64,000 nucleotides of DNA from Eledone cirrhosa (Eukaryota > Mollusca > Cephalopoda > Octopoda > Eledonidae), in NCBI GenBank assembly GCA_964016885.1, contig OZ024759.1:3306285-3370284 (forward strand), in the 5' to 3' direction. The position numbers and the translations under genes are program-made. Shown here piece by piece: positions 1 to 14,335 of this stretch. Each line of letters starts with the position of its first letter. Position 1 is the first letter of the stretch. Under the pieces are notes generated by a model. It was not told where the DNA came from, made no database searches, and worked only from the letters and a program-made list of their open reading frames with translations.

Positions 1-219
1 ATTTTTACAGTGTTGCCTACACGGCCACATTACAGCGTGGACTGACTGGCGGGTTTTCTACAGCTGGATGCTCTTCCTAACACCAACCACATTTACAGTG
101 TGGACTGGGAGATTTTTACTGTGTTGCCTACACGGCCACATTACAGCGTGGACTGTCTGGCGGGTTTTCTACGGCTGGATGCCCTTCCTAACACCAACCA
201 CATTTAGTGTGGGGTTGCG

Positions 220-3200
220 AGGTTTTTACCGTGTTGCCTACACGGCCACATTACAGCGTGGACTGTCTGGCGGGTTTTCTACGGCTGGATGCCCTTCCTA
301 ACACCAACCACATTTACAGTGTGGGGCTGGGAAGTTTTTACCGTGTTGCCTGCACAGCCACATTACAGCGTGGACTGTCTGGCGGGTTTTCTACAGCTGG
401 ATGCCCTTCCTAACACCAACTACGTTTACAGTGTGGAACTGGGAGGTATTTACCGTGTTGCCTACACGGCCACATTACAGCGTGGACTGTCTGGCGGGTT
501 TTCTACGGCTGGATGCCCTTCCTAACACCAACCACATTTACAGTGTGGGCTGGGGGGTTTTTACCGTGTTGCCTACACGGCCACATTACAGCGTGGACTG
601 TCTGGCGGGTTTTCTACAGCTGGATGCCCTTCCTAACACCAACTACGCTTACAGTGTGGAACTGGGAGGTTTTTTCCGTGTTGCCTACACGGCCACATTA
701 CAGCGTGGACTGTCTGGCGGGTTTTCTACAGCTGGATGCCCTTCCTAACACCAACCACATTTACAGTGTGGACTGGGAGGTTTTTACCGTGTTGCCTACA
801 CGGCCACATTACAGCGTGGACTGTCTGGCGGGTTTTCTACGGCTGGATGCCCTTCCTAACACCAACCACATTTAGTGTGGGGTTGCGAGGTTTTTACTGT
901 GTTGCCTACACGGCCACATTACAGCGTGGACTGTCTGGCGGGTTTTCTACGGCTGGATGCCCTTCCTAACACCAACCACATTTACATTGTGGACTGGGAG
1001 ATTTTTACCGTGTTGCCTACACTGCCACATTATGCGTGGACTGTCTGGCGGGTTTTCTACGGCTGGATGCCCTTCCTAACACCAACCACATTTACAGTGT
1101 GGGGCTGGGAGGTTTTTACTGTGTTGCCTACACAGCCACATTACAGCGTGGACTGTCTGGCGGGTTTTCTACAGCTGGATGCCCTTCCTAACACCAACTA
1201 CGTTTACAGTGTGGAACTGGGAGGTTTTTACCGTGTTGCCTACACGGCCACATTACAGCGTGGACTGTCTGGCGGATTTTCTACGGCTGGATGCCCTTCC
1301 TAACACCAACCACATTTACATTGTGGGCTGGGAGGTTTTTACCGTGTTGCCTACACGGCCACATTACAGTGTGGACTGTCTGGCGGGTTTTCTACAGCTG
1401 GATGCCCTTCCTAACACCAACTACGCTTACAGTGTGGAACTGGGAGGTTTTTACCGTGTTGCCTACACGGCCACATTACAGCGTGGACTGTCTGGCGGGT
1501 TTTCTACAGCTGGATGCCCTTCCTAACACCAACCACATTTACATTGTGGACTGGGAGATTTTTACCGTGTTGCCTACACGGCCACATTACAGCGTGGACT
1601 GTCTGGCGGGTTTTCTACGGCTGGATGCCCTTCCTAACACCAACCACATTTACAGTTTGGGCTGGGAGGTTTTTACCGTGTTGCCTACACGGCCACATTA
1701 CAGCGTTGACTGTCTGGCGGGTTTTCTACAGCTGGATGCCCTTCCTAACACCAACCACATTTACAGTGTGGACTGGGAGGTTTTACCGTGTTGCCTACAC
1801 GGCCACATTACAGCGTGGACTGTCTGGCGGGTTTTCTACGGCTGGATGCCCTTCCTAACACCAACCACATTTACAGTGTGGACTGGGAGGTTTTTACCGT
1901 GTTGCCTACACGGCCACATTACAGCGTGGACTGTCTGGCGGGTTTTCTACGGCTGGATGCCCTTCCTAACACCAACCACATTTACAGTGTGGACTGGGAG
2001 GTTTTTACCGTGTTGCCTACAAGGCCACATTACAGCGTGGACTGTCTGGCGGGTTTTCTACGGCTGGATGCCCTTCCTAACACCAACCACATTTACAGTG
2101 TGGACTGGGAGGTTTTTACCGTGTTGCCTACACGGCCACATTACAGCGTGGACTGTCTGGCGGGTTTTCTACAGCTGGATGCCCTTCCTAACACCAACCA
2201 CATTTACAGTGTGGACTGGGAGGTTTTTACCGTGTTGCCTACAAGGCCACATTACAGCGTGGACTGTCTGGCGGGTTTTCTACGGCTGGATGCCCTTCCT
2301 AACACCAACCACATTTAGTGTGGGGTTCCGAGGTTTTTACCGTGTTGCCTACACGGCCACATTACAGCGTGGACTGTCTGGCGGGTTTTCTACGGCTGGA
2401 TGCCCTTCCTAACACCAACCACATTTACAGTGTGGGGCTGGGAGGTTTTTACCGTGTTGCCTGCACAGCCACATTACAGCGTGGACTGTCTGGCGGGTTT
2501 TCTACAGCTGGATGCCCTTCCTAACACCAACTACGCTTACAGTGTGGAACTGGGAGGTTTTTTCCGTGTTGCCTACACGGCCACATTACAGCGTGGACTG
2601 TCTGGCGGGTTTTCTACAGCTGGATGCCCTTCCTAACATCAACCACATTTACAGTGTGGACTGGGAGGTTTTACCGTGTTGCCTACACGGCCACATTACA
2701 GCGTGGACTGTCTGGCGGGTTTTCTACGGCTGGATGCCCTTCCTAACACCAACCACATTTACAGTGTGGACTGGGAGGTTTTTACCGTGTTGCCTACACG
2801 GCCACATTACAGCGTGGACTGTCTGGCGGGTTTTCTACGGCTGGATGCCCTTCGTAACACCAACCACATTTACAGTGTGGGGCTGGGAGGTTTTTACCGT
2901 GTTGCCTACACGGCCACATTACAGCGTGGACTGTCTGGCGGGTTTTGTACGGCTGGATGCCCTTCCTAACACCAACCACATTTACAGTGTGGGCTGGGAG
3001 GTTTTTACCGTGTTGCCTACACGGCCACATTACAGCGTGGACTGTCTGGCAGGTTTTCTACGGCTGGATGCCTTTCCTAACACCAACCACATTTACAGTG
3101 TGGGGCTGGGAGGTTTTTACCGTGTTGCCTACACGGCCACATTACAGCGTGGATTGTCTGGCGGGTTTTCTACAGCTGGATGCCCTTCCTAACACCAACC

Positions 3201-3545
3201 ACATTTACAGTGTGGGGCTGGGAGGTTTTTACCGTGTTGCCTACACGACCACATTACAGCATGGACTGTCTGGCGGGTTTTCTACAGCTGGATGCTCTTC
3301 CTAACACCAACCACATTTACAGTGTGGACCGAGACGTTTTTACCGTGTTTCCTACACGGCCACATTACAGCGTGGACTGACTGGCGGGTTTTCTACAGCT
3401 GGATGCCCTTCTTAACACCAACCACATTTACAGTGTGGACTGGGAGGTTTTTACCGTGTTGCCTACACGGCCACATTACAGCGTGGACTGTCTGGCGGGT
3501 TTTCTACGGCTGGATGCCCTTCCTAACACCAACCACATTTACAGT
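220..3545 (+). repeat. Higher-order block A, copy 1 (about 30 units)
   Basis: The order of variant units from about 220 to 3545 recurs at about 11010-14335 with a constant shift of 10,790 bp (about 97 units). The match includes rare private changes, such as the one-base-short CCACATTATGCGTGG at about 1026 and again at about 11816. Beyond 3545 the match continues with a 10,566-10,567-bp shift, meaning two units were lost in the right-hand copy. Boundaries were read by eye and are good to about one unit. Confidence 0.85.
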
Positions 3546-6500
3546 GTGGGGCTGGGAGGTTTTTACCGTGTTGCCTGCACAGCCACATTACAGCGTGGAC
3601 TGTCTGGCGGGTTTTCTACAGCTGGATGCCCTTCCTAACACCAACTACGTTTACAGTGTGGAACTGGGAGGTATTTACCGTGTTGCCTACACGGCCACAT
3701 TACAGCGTGGACTGTCTGGCGGGTTTTCTACGGCTGGATGCCCTTCCTAACACCAACCACATTTACAGTGTGGGCTGGGGGGTTTTTACCGTGTTGCCTA
3801 CACGGCCACATTACAGCGTGGACTGTCTGGCGGGTTTTCTACAGCTGGATGCCCTTCCTAACACCAACTACGCTTACAGTGTGGAACTGGGAGGTTTTTT
3901 CCGTGTTGCCTACACGGCCACATTACAGCGTGGACTGTCTGGCGGGTTTTCTACAGCTGGATGCCCTTCCTAACACCAACCACATTTACAGTGTGGACTG
4001 GGAGGTTTTACCGTGTTGCCTACACGGCCACATTACAGCGTGGACTGTCTGGCGGGTTTTCTACGGCTGGATGCCCTTCCTAACACCAACCACATTTACA
4101 GTGTGGACTGGGAGGTTTTTACCGTGTTGCCTACACGGCCACATTACAGCGTGGACTGTCTGGCGGGTTTTCTGCGGCTGGATGCCCTTCCTAACACCAA
4201 CCACATTTACAGTGTGGACTGGGAGGTTTTTACCGTGTTGCCTACAAGGCCACATTACAGCGTGGACTGTCTGGCGGGTTTTCTACGGCTGGATGCCCTT
4301 CCTAACACCAACCACATTTACATTGTGGACTGGGAGATTTTTCCCGTGTTGCCTACACGGCCACATTACAGCGTGGACTGACTGGCGGGTTTTCTACAGC
4401 TGGATGCTCTTCCTAACACCAACCACATTTACAGTGTGGACTGGGAGGTTTTTACCGTGTTGCCTACACGGCCACATTACAGCGTGGACTGTCTGGCGGG
4501 TTATCTACGGCTGGATGCCCTTCCTAACACCAACCACATTTACAGTGTGGACTGGGAGGTTTTTACCGTGTTGCCTACACGGCCACATTACAGCGTGGAC
4601 TGTCTGGCGGGTTTTCTACGGCTGGATGCCCTTCCTAACACCAACCACATTTACAGTGTGGGGCTGGGAGGTTTTTCCGTGTTGCCTGCACAGCCACATT
4701 ACAGCGTGGACTGTCTGGCGGGTTTTCTACAGCTGGATGCCCTTCCTAACACCAACTACGTTTACAGTGTGGAACTGGGAGGTTTTTACCGTGTTGCCTA
4801 CACGGCCACATTACAGCGTGGACTGTCTGGCGGGTTTTCTACGGCTGGATGCCCTTCCTAACACCAACCACATTTACAGTGTGGGCTGGGAGGTTTTTAC
4901 CGTGTTGCCTACACGGCCACATTACAGCGTGGACTGTCTGGCGGGTTTTCTACAGCTGGATGCCCTTCCTAACACCAACCACATTTACAGTGTGGACTGG
5001 GAGGTTTTACCGTGTTGCCTACACGGCCACATTACAACGTGGACTGTCTGGCGGGTTTTCTACGGCTGGATGCCCTTCCTAACACCAACCACATTTACAG
5101 TGTGGACTGGGAGGTTTTTACCGTGTTGCCTACACGGCCACATTACAGCGTGGACTGTCTGGCGGGTTTTCTACGGCTGGATGCCCTTCCTAACACCAAC
5201 CACATTTACAGTGTGGACTGGGAGGTTTTTACCGTGTTGCCTACAAGGCCACATTACAGCGTGGACTGTCTGGCGGGTTTTCTACGGCTGGATGCCCTTC
5301 CTAACACCAACCACATTTACAGTGTGGACTGGGAGGTTTTTACCGTGTTGCCTACACGGCCACATTACAGCGTGGACTGTCTGGCGGGTTTTCTACGGCT
5401 GGATGCCCTTCCTAACACCAACCACATTTACAGTGTGGACTGGGAGGTTTTTACCGTGTTGCCTACAAGGCCACATTACAGCGTGGACTGTCTGGCGGGT
5501 TTTCTACGGCTGGATGCCCTTCCTAACACCAACCACATTTAGTGTGGGGTTCCGAGGTTTTTACCGTGTTGCCTACACGGCCACATTACAGCGTGGACTG
5601 TCTGGCGGGTTTTCTACGGCTGGATGCCCTTCCTAACACCAACCACATTTACAGTGTGGGGCTGGGAGGTTTTTACCGTGTTGCCTGCACAGCCACATTA
5701 CAGCGTGGACTGTCTGGCGCGTTTTCTACAGCTGGATGCCCTTCCTAACACCAACTACGCTTACAGTGTGGAACTGGGAGGTTTTTTCCGTGTTGCCTAC
5801 ACGGCCACATTACAGCGTGGACTGTCTGGCGGGTTTTCTACAGCTGGATGCCCTTCCTAACATCAACCACATTTACAGTGTGGACTGGGAGGTTTTACCG
5901 TGTTGCCTACACGGCCACATTACAGCGTGGACTGTCTGGCGGGTTTTCTACGGCTGGATGCCCTTCCTAACACCAACCACATTTACAGTGTGGACTGGGA
6001 GGTTTTTACCGTGTTGCCTACACGGCCACATTACAGCGTGGACTGTCTGGCGGGTTTTCTACGGCTGGATGCCCTTCGTAACACCAACCACATTTACAGT
6101 GTGGGGCTGGGAGGTTTTTACCGTGTTGCCTACACAACCACATTACAGCATGGACTGTCTGGCAGGTTTTCTACGGCTGGATGCCTTTCCTAACACCAAC
6201 CACATTTACAGTGTGGGGCTGGGAGGTTTTTACCGTGTTGCCTACACGGCCACATTACAGCGTGGATTGTCTGGCGGGTTTTCTACAGCTGGATGCCCTT
6301 CCTAACACCAACCACATTTACAGTGTGGGGCTGGGAGGTTTTTACCGTGTTGCCTACACGACCACATTACAGCATGGACTGTCTGGCGGGTTTTCTACAG
6401 CTGGATGCTCTTCCTAACACCAACCACATTTACAGTGTGGACCGAGACGTTTTTACCGTGTTTCCTACACGGCCACATTACAGCGTGGACTGACTGGCGG

Positions 6501-7300
6501 GTTTTCTACAGCTGGATGCCCTTCTTAACACCAACCACATTTACAGTGTGGACTGGGAGGTTTTTACCTTGTTGCCTACACGGCCACATTACAGCGTGGA
6601 CTGTCTGGCGAGTTTTCTACGGCTGGATGCCCTTCCTAACACCAACGACATTTACAGTGTGGACTGGGAGGTTTTTACCGTGTTGCCTACAAGGCCACAT
6701 TACAGCGTGGACTGTCTGGCGGGTTTTCTACGGCTGGATGCCCTTCCTAACACCAACCACATTTACATTGTGGACTGGGAGATTTTTACCGTGTTGCCTA
6801 CACGGCCACATTACAGCGTGGACTGTCTGGCGGGTTTTCTACGGCTGGATGCCCTTCCTAACACCAACCACATTTAGTGTGGGGTTGCGAGGTTTTTACC
6901 GTGTTGCCTACACGGCCATATTACAGCGTGGACTGACTGGCGGGTTTTCTACAGCTGGATGCTCTTCCTAACACCAACCACATTTACAGTGTGGACTGGG
7001 AGATTTTTACCGTGTTGCCTACACGGCCACATTACAGCGTGGACTGTCTGGCGGGTTTTCTACGGCTGGATGCCCTTCCTAACACCAACCACATTTAGTG
7101 TGGGGTTGCGAGGTTTTTACCGTGTTGCCTACACGGCCACATTACAGCGTGTACTGTCTGGCGGGTTTTCTACGGCTGGATGCCCTTCCTAACACCAACC
7201 ACATTTACAGTGTGGGGCTGGGAGGTTTTTACCGTGTTGCCTACACGGCCACATTACAGCGTGGACTGTCTGGCGGGTTTTCTACGGCTGGATGCCCTTC
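2700..7300 (+). repeat. Higher-order block B, copy 1 (about 41 units)
   Basis: About 4.6 kb that recurs at about 15603-20204 (shift 12,903-12,904 bp). The one-base change in shift is explained by a missing base in GGGAGGTTTTTCCGTG near 4670. A third copy lies at about 21370-25660. The block is marked by rare variants such as GTGGACCGAGACG (about 3326, 6437) and ACGACCACATTACAGCATGG (about 3246, 6359). Confidence 0.85.
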
Positions 7301-10300
7301 CTAACACCAACCACATTTACAGTGTGGGGCTGGGAGGTTTTTACTGTGTTGCCTACACAGCCACATTACAGCGTGGACTGTCTGGCGGGTTTTCTACAGC
7401 TGGATGCCCTTCCTAACACCAACTACGTTTACAGTGTGGAACTGGGAGGTTTTTACCGTGTTGCCTACACGGCCACATTACAGCGTGGACTGTCTGGCGG
7501 ATTTTCTACGGCTGGATGCCCTTCCTAACACCAACCACATTTGCATTGTGGGCTGGGAGGTTTTTACCGTGTTGCCTACACGGCCACATTACAGTGTGGA
7601 CTGTCTGGCGGGTTTTCTACAGCTGGATGCCCTTCCTAACACCAACTACGCTTACAGTGTGGAACTGGGAGGTTTTTACCGTGTTGCCTACACGGCCACA
7701 TTACAGCGTGGACTGTCTGGCGGGTTTTCTACAGCTGGATGCCCTTCCTAACACCAACCACATTTACATTGTGGACTGGGAGATTTTTACCGTGTTGCCT
7801 ACACGGCCACATTACAGCGTGGACTGTCTGGCGGGTTTTCTACAGCTGGATGCCCTTCCTAACACCAACCACATTTACAGTGTTGACTGGGAGATTTTTA
7901 CCGTGTTGCCTACACGGCCACATTACAGCGTGGACTGTCTGGCGGGTTTTCTACGGCTGGATGCCCTTCCTAACACCAACCACATTTACAGTGTGGACTG
8001 GGAGGTTTTTAACGGGTTGCCTACACGGCCACATTACAGCGTGGACTGTCTGGCGGGTTATCTACGGCTGGATGCCCTTCCTAACACCAACCACATTTAC
8101 AGTGTGGACTGGGAGGTTTTTATCGTGTTGCCTACCAGGCCACATTACAGCGTGGACTGTCTGGCGGGTTTTCTACAGCTGGATGCCCTTCCTAACACCA
8201 ACTACGCTTACAGTGTGGAACTGGGAGGTTTTTACCGTGTTGCCTACACGGCCACATTACAGCGTGGACTGTCTGGCGGGTTTTCTACAGCTGGATGCCC
8301 TTCCTAACACCAACCACATTTACAGTGTGGACTGGGAGATTTTTACCGTGTTGCCTACACGGCCACATTACAGCGTGGACTGTCTGGCGGGTTTTCTACG
8401 GCTGGATGCCCTTCCTAACACCAACCACATTTACAGTGAGGACTGGGAGGTTTTTACCGTGTTGCCTACACGGCCACATTACAGCGTGTACTGTCTGGCG
8501 GGTTTTCTACGGCTGGATGCCCTTCCTAATACCAACCACATTTACAGTGTGGACTGGGAGGTTTTTACCGTGTTGCCTACACGGCCACATTACAGCGTGG
8601 ACTGTCTGGCGGGTTTTCTACGGCTGGATGCCCTTCCTAACACCAACCACATTTAGTGTGGGGTTGCGAGGTTTTTACTGTGTTGCTTACACGGCCACAT
8701 TATAGCGTGGACTCACTGGCGGGTTTTCTACAGCTGGATGCCCTTCCTAACACCAACCACATTTACAGTGTGGACTGGGAGATTTTTACCGTGTTGCCTA
8801 CACGGCCACATTACAGCGTGGACTGTCTGGCGGGTTATCTACGGCTGGATGCCCTTCCTAACACCAACCACATTTACAGTGTGGACTGGGAGGTTTTTAC
8901 CGTGTTGCCTACACGGCCACATTACAGCGTGGACTGTCTGGCGGGTTTTCTACAGCTGGATGCCCTTCCTAACACCAACTACGTTTACAGTGTGGAACTG
9001 GGAGGTTTTTCCCGTGTTGCCTACACGGCCACATTACAGCGTGGACTGTCTGGCGGGTTTTCTACAGCTGGATGCCCTTCCTAACACCAACCACATTTAC
9101 AGTGTGGACTGGGAGATTTTTACCGTGTTGCCTACACGGCCACATTACAGCGTGGACTGTCTGGCGGGTTTTCTACGGCTGGATGCCCTTCCTAACACCA
9201 ACCACATTTACAGTGTGGACTGGGAGGTTTTTACCGTGTTGCCTACACGGCCACATTACAGCGTGGACTGTCTGGCGGGTTATCTACGGCTGGATGCCCT
9301 TCCTAACACCAACCACATTTACAGTGTGGAACTGGGAGGTTTTTACCGTGTTGCCTACACGGCCACATTACAGCGTGGACTGTCTGGCGGGTTTTCTACG
9401 GCTGGATGCTATTCCTAACACCAACCACATTTACATTTTGGACTGGGAGATTTTTACCGTGTTGCCTACACGGCCACATTACAGCGTGGACTGTCTGGCG
9501 GGTTATTTACGGATGGATGCCCTTCCTAACACCAACCACATTTACAGTGTGGACTGGGAGGTTTTTACCGTGTTGCCTACACGGCTACATTACAGCGTGG
9601 ACTGTCTGGCGGGTTTTCTACGGCTGGATGCCCTTCCTCACACCAACTACTTTTACAGTGTGGAACTGGGAGGTTTTTAGCGTGTTGCCTACACGGCCAC
9701 ATTACAGCGTGGACTGTCTGGCGGGTTTTCTACGGCTGGATGCCCTTCCTAACACCAACTACGTTTACAGTGTGGAACTGGGAGGTTTTTAGCGTGTTGC
9801 CTACACGGCCACATTACAGCGTGGACTGTCTGGCGGGTTTTCTACAGCTGGATGCCCTTCCTAACACCAACCACATTTACAGTGTGGACTGGGTGGTTTT
9901 TACCGTGTTGCCTACACGGCCACATTACAGCGTGGACTGCCTGGCGGGTTATCTACGGCTGGATGCCCTTCCTAACACCAACCACATTTACAGTGTGGAC
10001 TGGGAGGTTTTTACCGTGTTGCCTACACGGCCACATTACAGCGTGGACTGTCTGGCGGGTTTTCTACGGCTGGATGCCCTTCCTAACACCAACCACATTT
10101 ACAGTGTGGGGCTGGGAGGTTTTTACCGTGTTGCCTGCACAGCCACATTACAGCGTGGACTGTCTGGCGTGTTTTCTACAGCTGGATGCCCTTCCTAACA
10201 CCAACTACGTTTACAGTGTGGAACTGGGAGATTTTTACAGTGTTGCCTACACGGCCACATTACAGCGTGGACTGACTGGCGGGTTTTCTACAGCTGGATG

Positions 10301-11009
10301 CTCTTCCTAACACCAACCACATTTACAGTGTGGACTGGGAGATTTTTACTGTGTTGCCTACACGGCCACATTACAGCGTGGACTGTCTGGCGGGTTTTCT
10401 ACGGCTGGATGCCCTTCCTAACACCAACCACATTTACAGTGTGGGGCTGGGAGGTTTTTACCGTGTTGCCTGCACAGCCACATTACAGCGTGGACTGTCT
10501 GGCGGGTTTTCTACAGCTGGATGCCCTTCCTAACACCAACTACGTTTACAGTGTGGAACTGGGAGGTATTTACCGTGTTGCCTACACGGCCACATTACAG
10601 CGTGGACTGTCTGGCGGGTTTTCTACGGCTGGATGCCCTTCCTAACACCAACCACATTTACAGTGTGGGGCTGGGAGGTTTTTACCGTGTTGCCTACACG
10701 GCCACATTACAGCGTGGACTGTCTGGCGGGTTTTGTACGGCTGGATGCCCTTCCTAACACCAACCACATTTACAGTGTGGGCTGGGAGGTTTTTACCGTG
10801 TTGCCTACACGGCCACATTACAGCGTGGACTGTCTGGCGGGTTTTCTACAGCTGGATGCCCTTCCTAACACCAACTACGCTTACAGTGTGGAACTGGGAG
10901 GTTTTTTCCGTGTTGCCTACACGGCCACATTACAGCGTGGACTGTATGGCGGGTTTTCTACAGCTGGATGCCCTTCCTAACACCAACCACATTTACAGTG
11001 TGGACTGGG

Positions 11010-14000
11010 AGATTTTTACCGTGTTGCCTACACGGCCACATTACAGCGTGGACTGTCTGGCGGGTTTTCTACGGCTGGATGCCCTTCCTAACACCAACCA
11101 CATTTACAGTGTGGGGCTGGGAGGTTTTTACCGTGTTGCCTGCACAGCCACATTACAGCGTGGACTGTCTGGCGGGTTTTCTACAGCTGGATGCCCTTCC
11201 TAACACCAACTACGTTTACAGTGTGGAACTGGGAGGTATTTACCGTGTTGCCTACACGGCCACATTACAGCGTGGACTGTCTAGCGGGTTTTCTACGGCT
11301 GGATGCCCTTCCTAACACCAACCACATTTACAGTGTGGGCTGGGGGGTTTTTACCGTGTTGCCTACACGGCCACATTACAGCGTGGACTGTCTGGCGGGT
11401 TTTCTACAGCTGGATGCCCTTCCTAACACCAACTACGCTTACAGTGTGGAACTGGGAGGTTTTTTCCGTGTTGCCTACACGGCCACATTACAGCGTGGAC
11501 TGTCTGGCGGGTTTTCTACAGCTGGATGCCCTTCCTAACACCAACCACATTTACAGTGTGGACTGGGAGGTTTTTACCGTGTTGCCTACACGGCCACATT
11601 ACAGCGTGGACTGTCTGGCGGGTTTTCTACGGCTGGATGCCCTTCCTAACACCAACCACATTTAGTGTGGGGTTGCGAGGTTTTTACTGTGTTGCCTACA
11701 CGGCCACATTACAGCGTGGACTGTCTGGCGGGTTTTCTACGGCTGGATGCCCTTCCTAACACCAACCACATTTACATTGTGGACTGGGAGATTTTTACCG
11801 TGTTGCCTACACTGCCACATTATGCGTGGACTGTCTGGCGGGTTTTCTACGGCTGGATGCCCTTCCTAACACCAACCACATTTACAGTGTGGGGCTGGGA
11901 GGTTTTTACTGTGTTGCCTACACAGCCACATTACAGCGTGGACTGTCTGGCGGGTTTTCTACAGCTGGATGCCCTTCCTAACACCAACTACGTTTACAGT
12001 GTGGAACTGGGAGGTTTTTACCGTGTTGCCTACACGGCCACATTACAGCGTGGACTGTCTGGCGGATTTTCTACGGCTGGATGCCCTTCCTAACACCAAC
12101 CACATTTACATTGTGGGCTGGGAGGTTTTTACCGTGTTGCCTACACGGCCACATTACAGTGTGGACTGTCTGGCGGGTTTTCTACAGCTGGATGCCCTTC
12201 CTAACACCAACTACGCTTACAGTGTGGAACTGGGAGGTTTTTACCGTGTTGCCTACACGGCCACATTACAGCGTGGACTGTCTGGCGGGTTTTCTACAGC
12301 TGGATGCCCTTCCTAACACCAACCACATTTACATTGTGGACTGGGAGATTTTTACCGTGTTGCCTACACGGCCACATTACAGCGTGGACTGTCTGGCGGG
12401 TTTTCTACGGCTGGATGCCCTTCCTAACACCAACCACATTTACAGTTTGGGCTGGGAGGTTTTTACCGTGTTGCCTACACGGCCACATTACAGCGTGGAC
12501 TGTCTGGCGGGTTTTCTACAGCTGGATGCCCTTCCTAACACCAACCACATTTACAGTGTGGACTGGGAGGTTTTACCGTGTTGCCTACACGGCCACATTA
12601 CAGCGTGGACTGTCTGGCGGGTTTTCTACGGCTGGATGCCCTTCCTAACACCAACCACATTTACAGTGTGGACTGGGAGGTTTTTACCGTGTTGCCTACA
12701 CGGCCACATTACAGCGTGGACTGTCTGGCGGGTTTTCTACGGCTGGATGCCCTTCCTAACACCAACCACATTTACAGTGTGGACTGGGAGGTTTTTACCG
12801 TGTTGCCTACAAGGCCACATTACAGCGTGGACTGTCTGGCGGGTTTTCTACGGCTGGATGCCCTTCCTAACACCAACCACATTTACAGTGTGGACTGGGA
12901 GGTTTTTACCGTGTTGCCTACACGGCCACATTACAGCGTGGACTGTCTGGCGGGTTTTCTACGGCTGGATGCCCTTCCTAACACCAACCACATTTACAGT
13001 GTGGACTGGGAGGTTTTTACCGTGTTGCCTACAAGGCCACATTACAGCGTGGACTGTCTGGCGGGTTTTCTACGGCTGGATGCCCTTCCTAACACCAACC
13101 ACATTTAGTGTGGGGTTCCGAGGTTTTTACCGTGTTGCCTACACGGCCACATTACAGCGTGGACTGTCTGGCGGGTTTTCTACGGCTGGATGCCCTTCCT
13201 AACACCAACCACATTTACAGTGTGGGGCTGGGAGGTTTTTACCGTGTTGCCTGCACAGCCACATTACAGCGTGGACTGTCTGGCGGGTTTTCTACAGCTG
13301 GATGCCCTTCCTAACACCAACTACGCTTACAGTGTGGAACTGGGAGGTTTTTTCCGTGTTGCCTACACGGCCACATTACAGCGTGGACTGTCTGGCGGGT
13401 TTTCTACAGCTGGATGCCCTTCCTAACATCAACCACATTTACAGTGTGGACTGGGAGGTTTTACCGTGTTGCCTACACGGCCACATTACAGCGTGGACTG
13501 TCTGGCGGGTTTTCTACGGCTGGATGCCCTTCCTAACACCAACCACATTTACAGTGTGGACTGGGAGGTTTTTACCGTGTTGCCTACACGGCCACATTAC
13601 AGCGTGGACTGTCTGGCGGGTTTTCTACGGCTGGATGCCCTTCGTAACACCAACCACATTTACAGTGTGGGGCTGGGAGGTTTTTACCGTGTTGCCTACA
13701 CGGCCACATTACAGCGTGGACTGTCTGGCGGGTTTTGTACGGCTGGATGCCCTTCCTAACACCAACCACATTTACAGTGTGGGCTGGGAGGTTTTTACCG
13801 TGTTGCCTACACGGCCACATTACAGCGTGGACTGTCTGGCAGGTTTTCTACGGCTGGATGCCTTTCCTAACACCAACCACATTTACAGTGTGGGGCTGGG
13901 AGGTTTTTACCGTGTTGCCTACACGGCCACATTACAGCGTGGATTGTCTGGCGGGTTTTCTACAGCTGGATGCCCTTCCTAACACCAACCACATTTACAG

Positions 14001-14335
14001 TGTGGGGCTGGGAGGTTTTTACCGTGTTGCCTACACGACCACATTACAGCATGGACTGTCTGGCGGGTTTTCTACAGCTGGATGCTCTTCCTAACACCAA
14101 CCACATTTACAGTGTGGACCGAGACGTTTTTACCGTGTTTCCTACACGGCCACATTACAGCGTGGACTGACTGGCGGGTTTTCTACAGCTGGATGCCCTT
14201 CTTAACACCAACCACATTTACAGTGTGGACTGGGAGGTTTTTACCGTGTTGCCTACACGGCCACATTACAGCGTGGACTGTCTGGCGGGTTTTCTACGGC
14301 TGGATGCCCTTCCTAACACCAACCACATTTACAGT
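11010..14335 (+). repeat. Higher-order block A, copy 2
   Basis: Second copy of the block at 220-3545 (shift 10,790 bp), with the same sequence of 110-, 111- and 112-bp variants. Just upstream, 10231 onward also repeats the start of the window (base 1 onward, shift 10,230), which shows that unit insertions and deletions have occurred since duplication. Confidence 0.85.
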
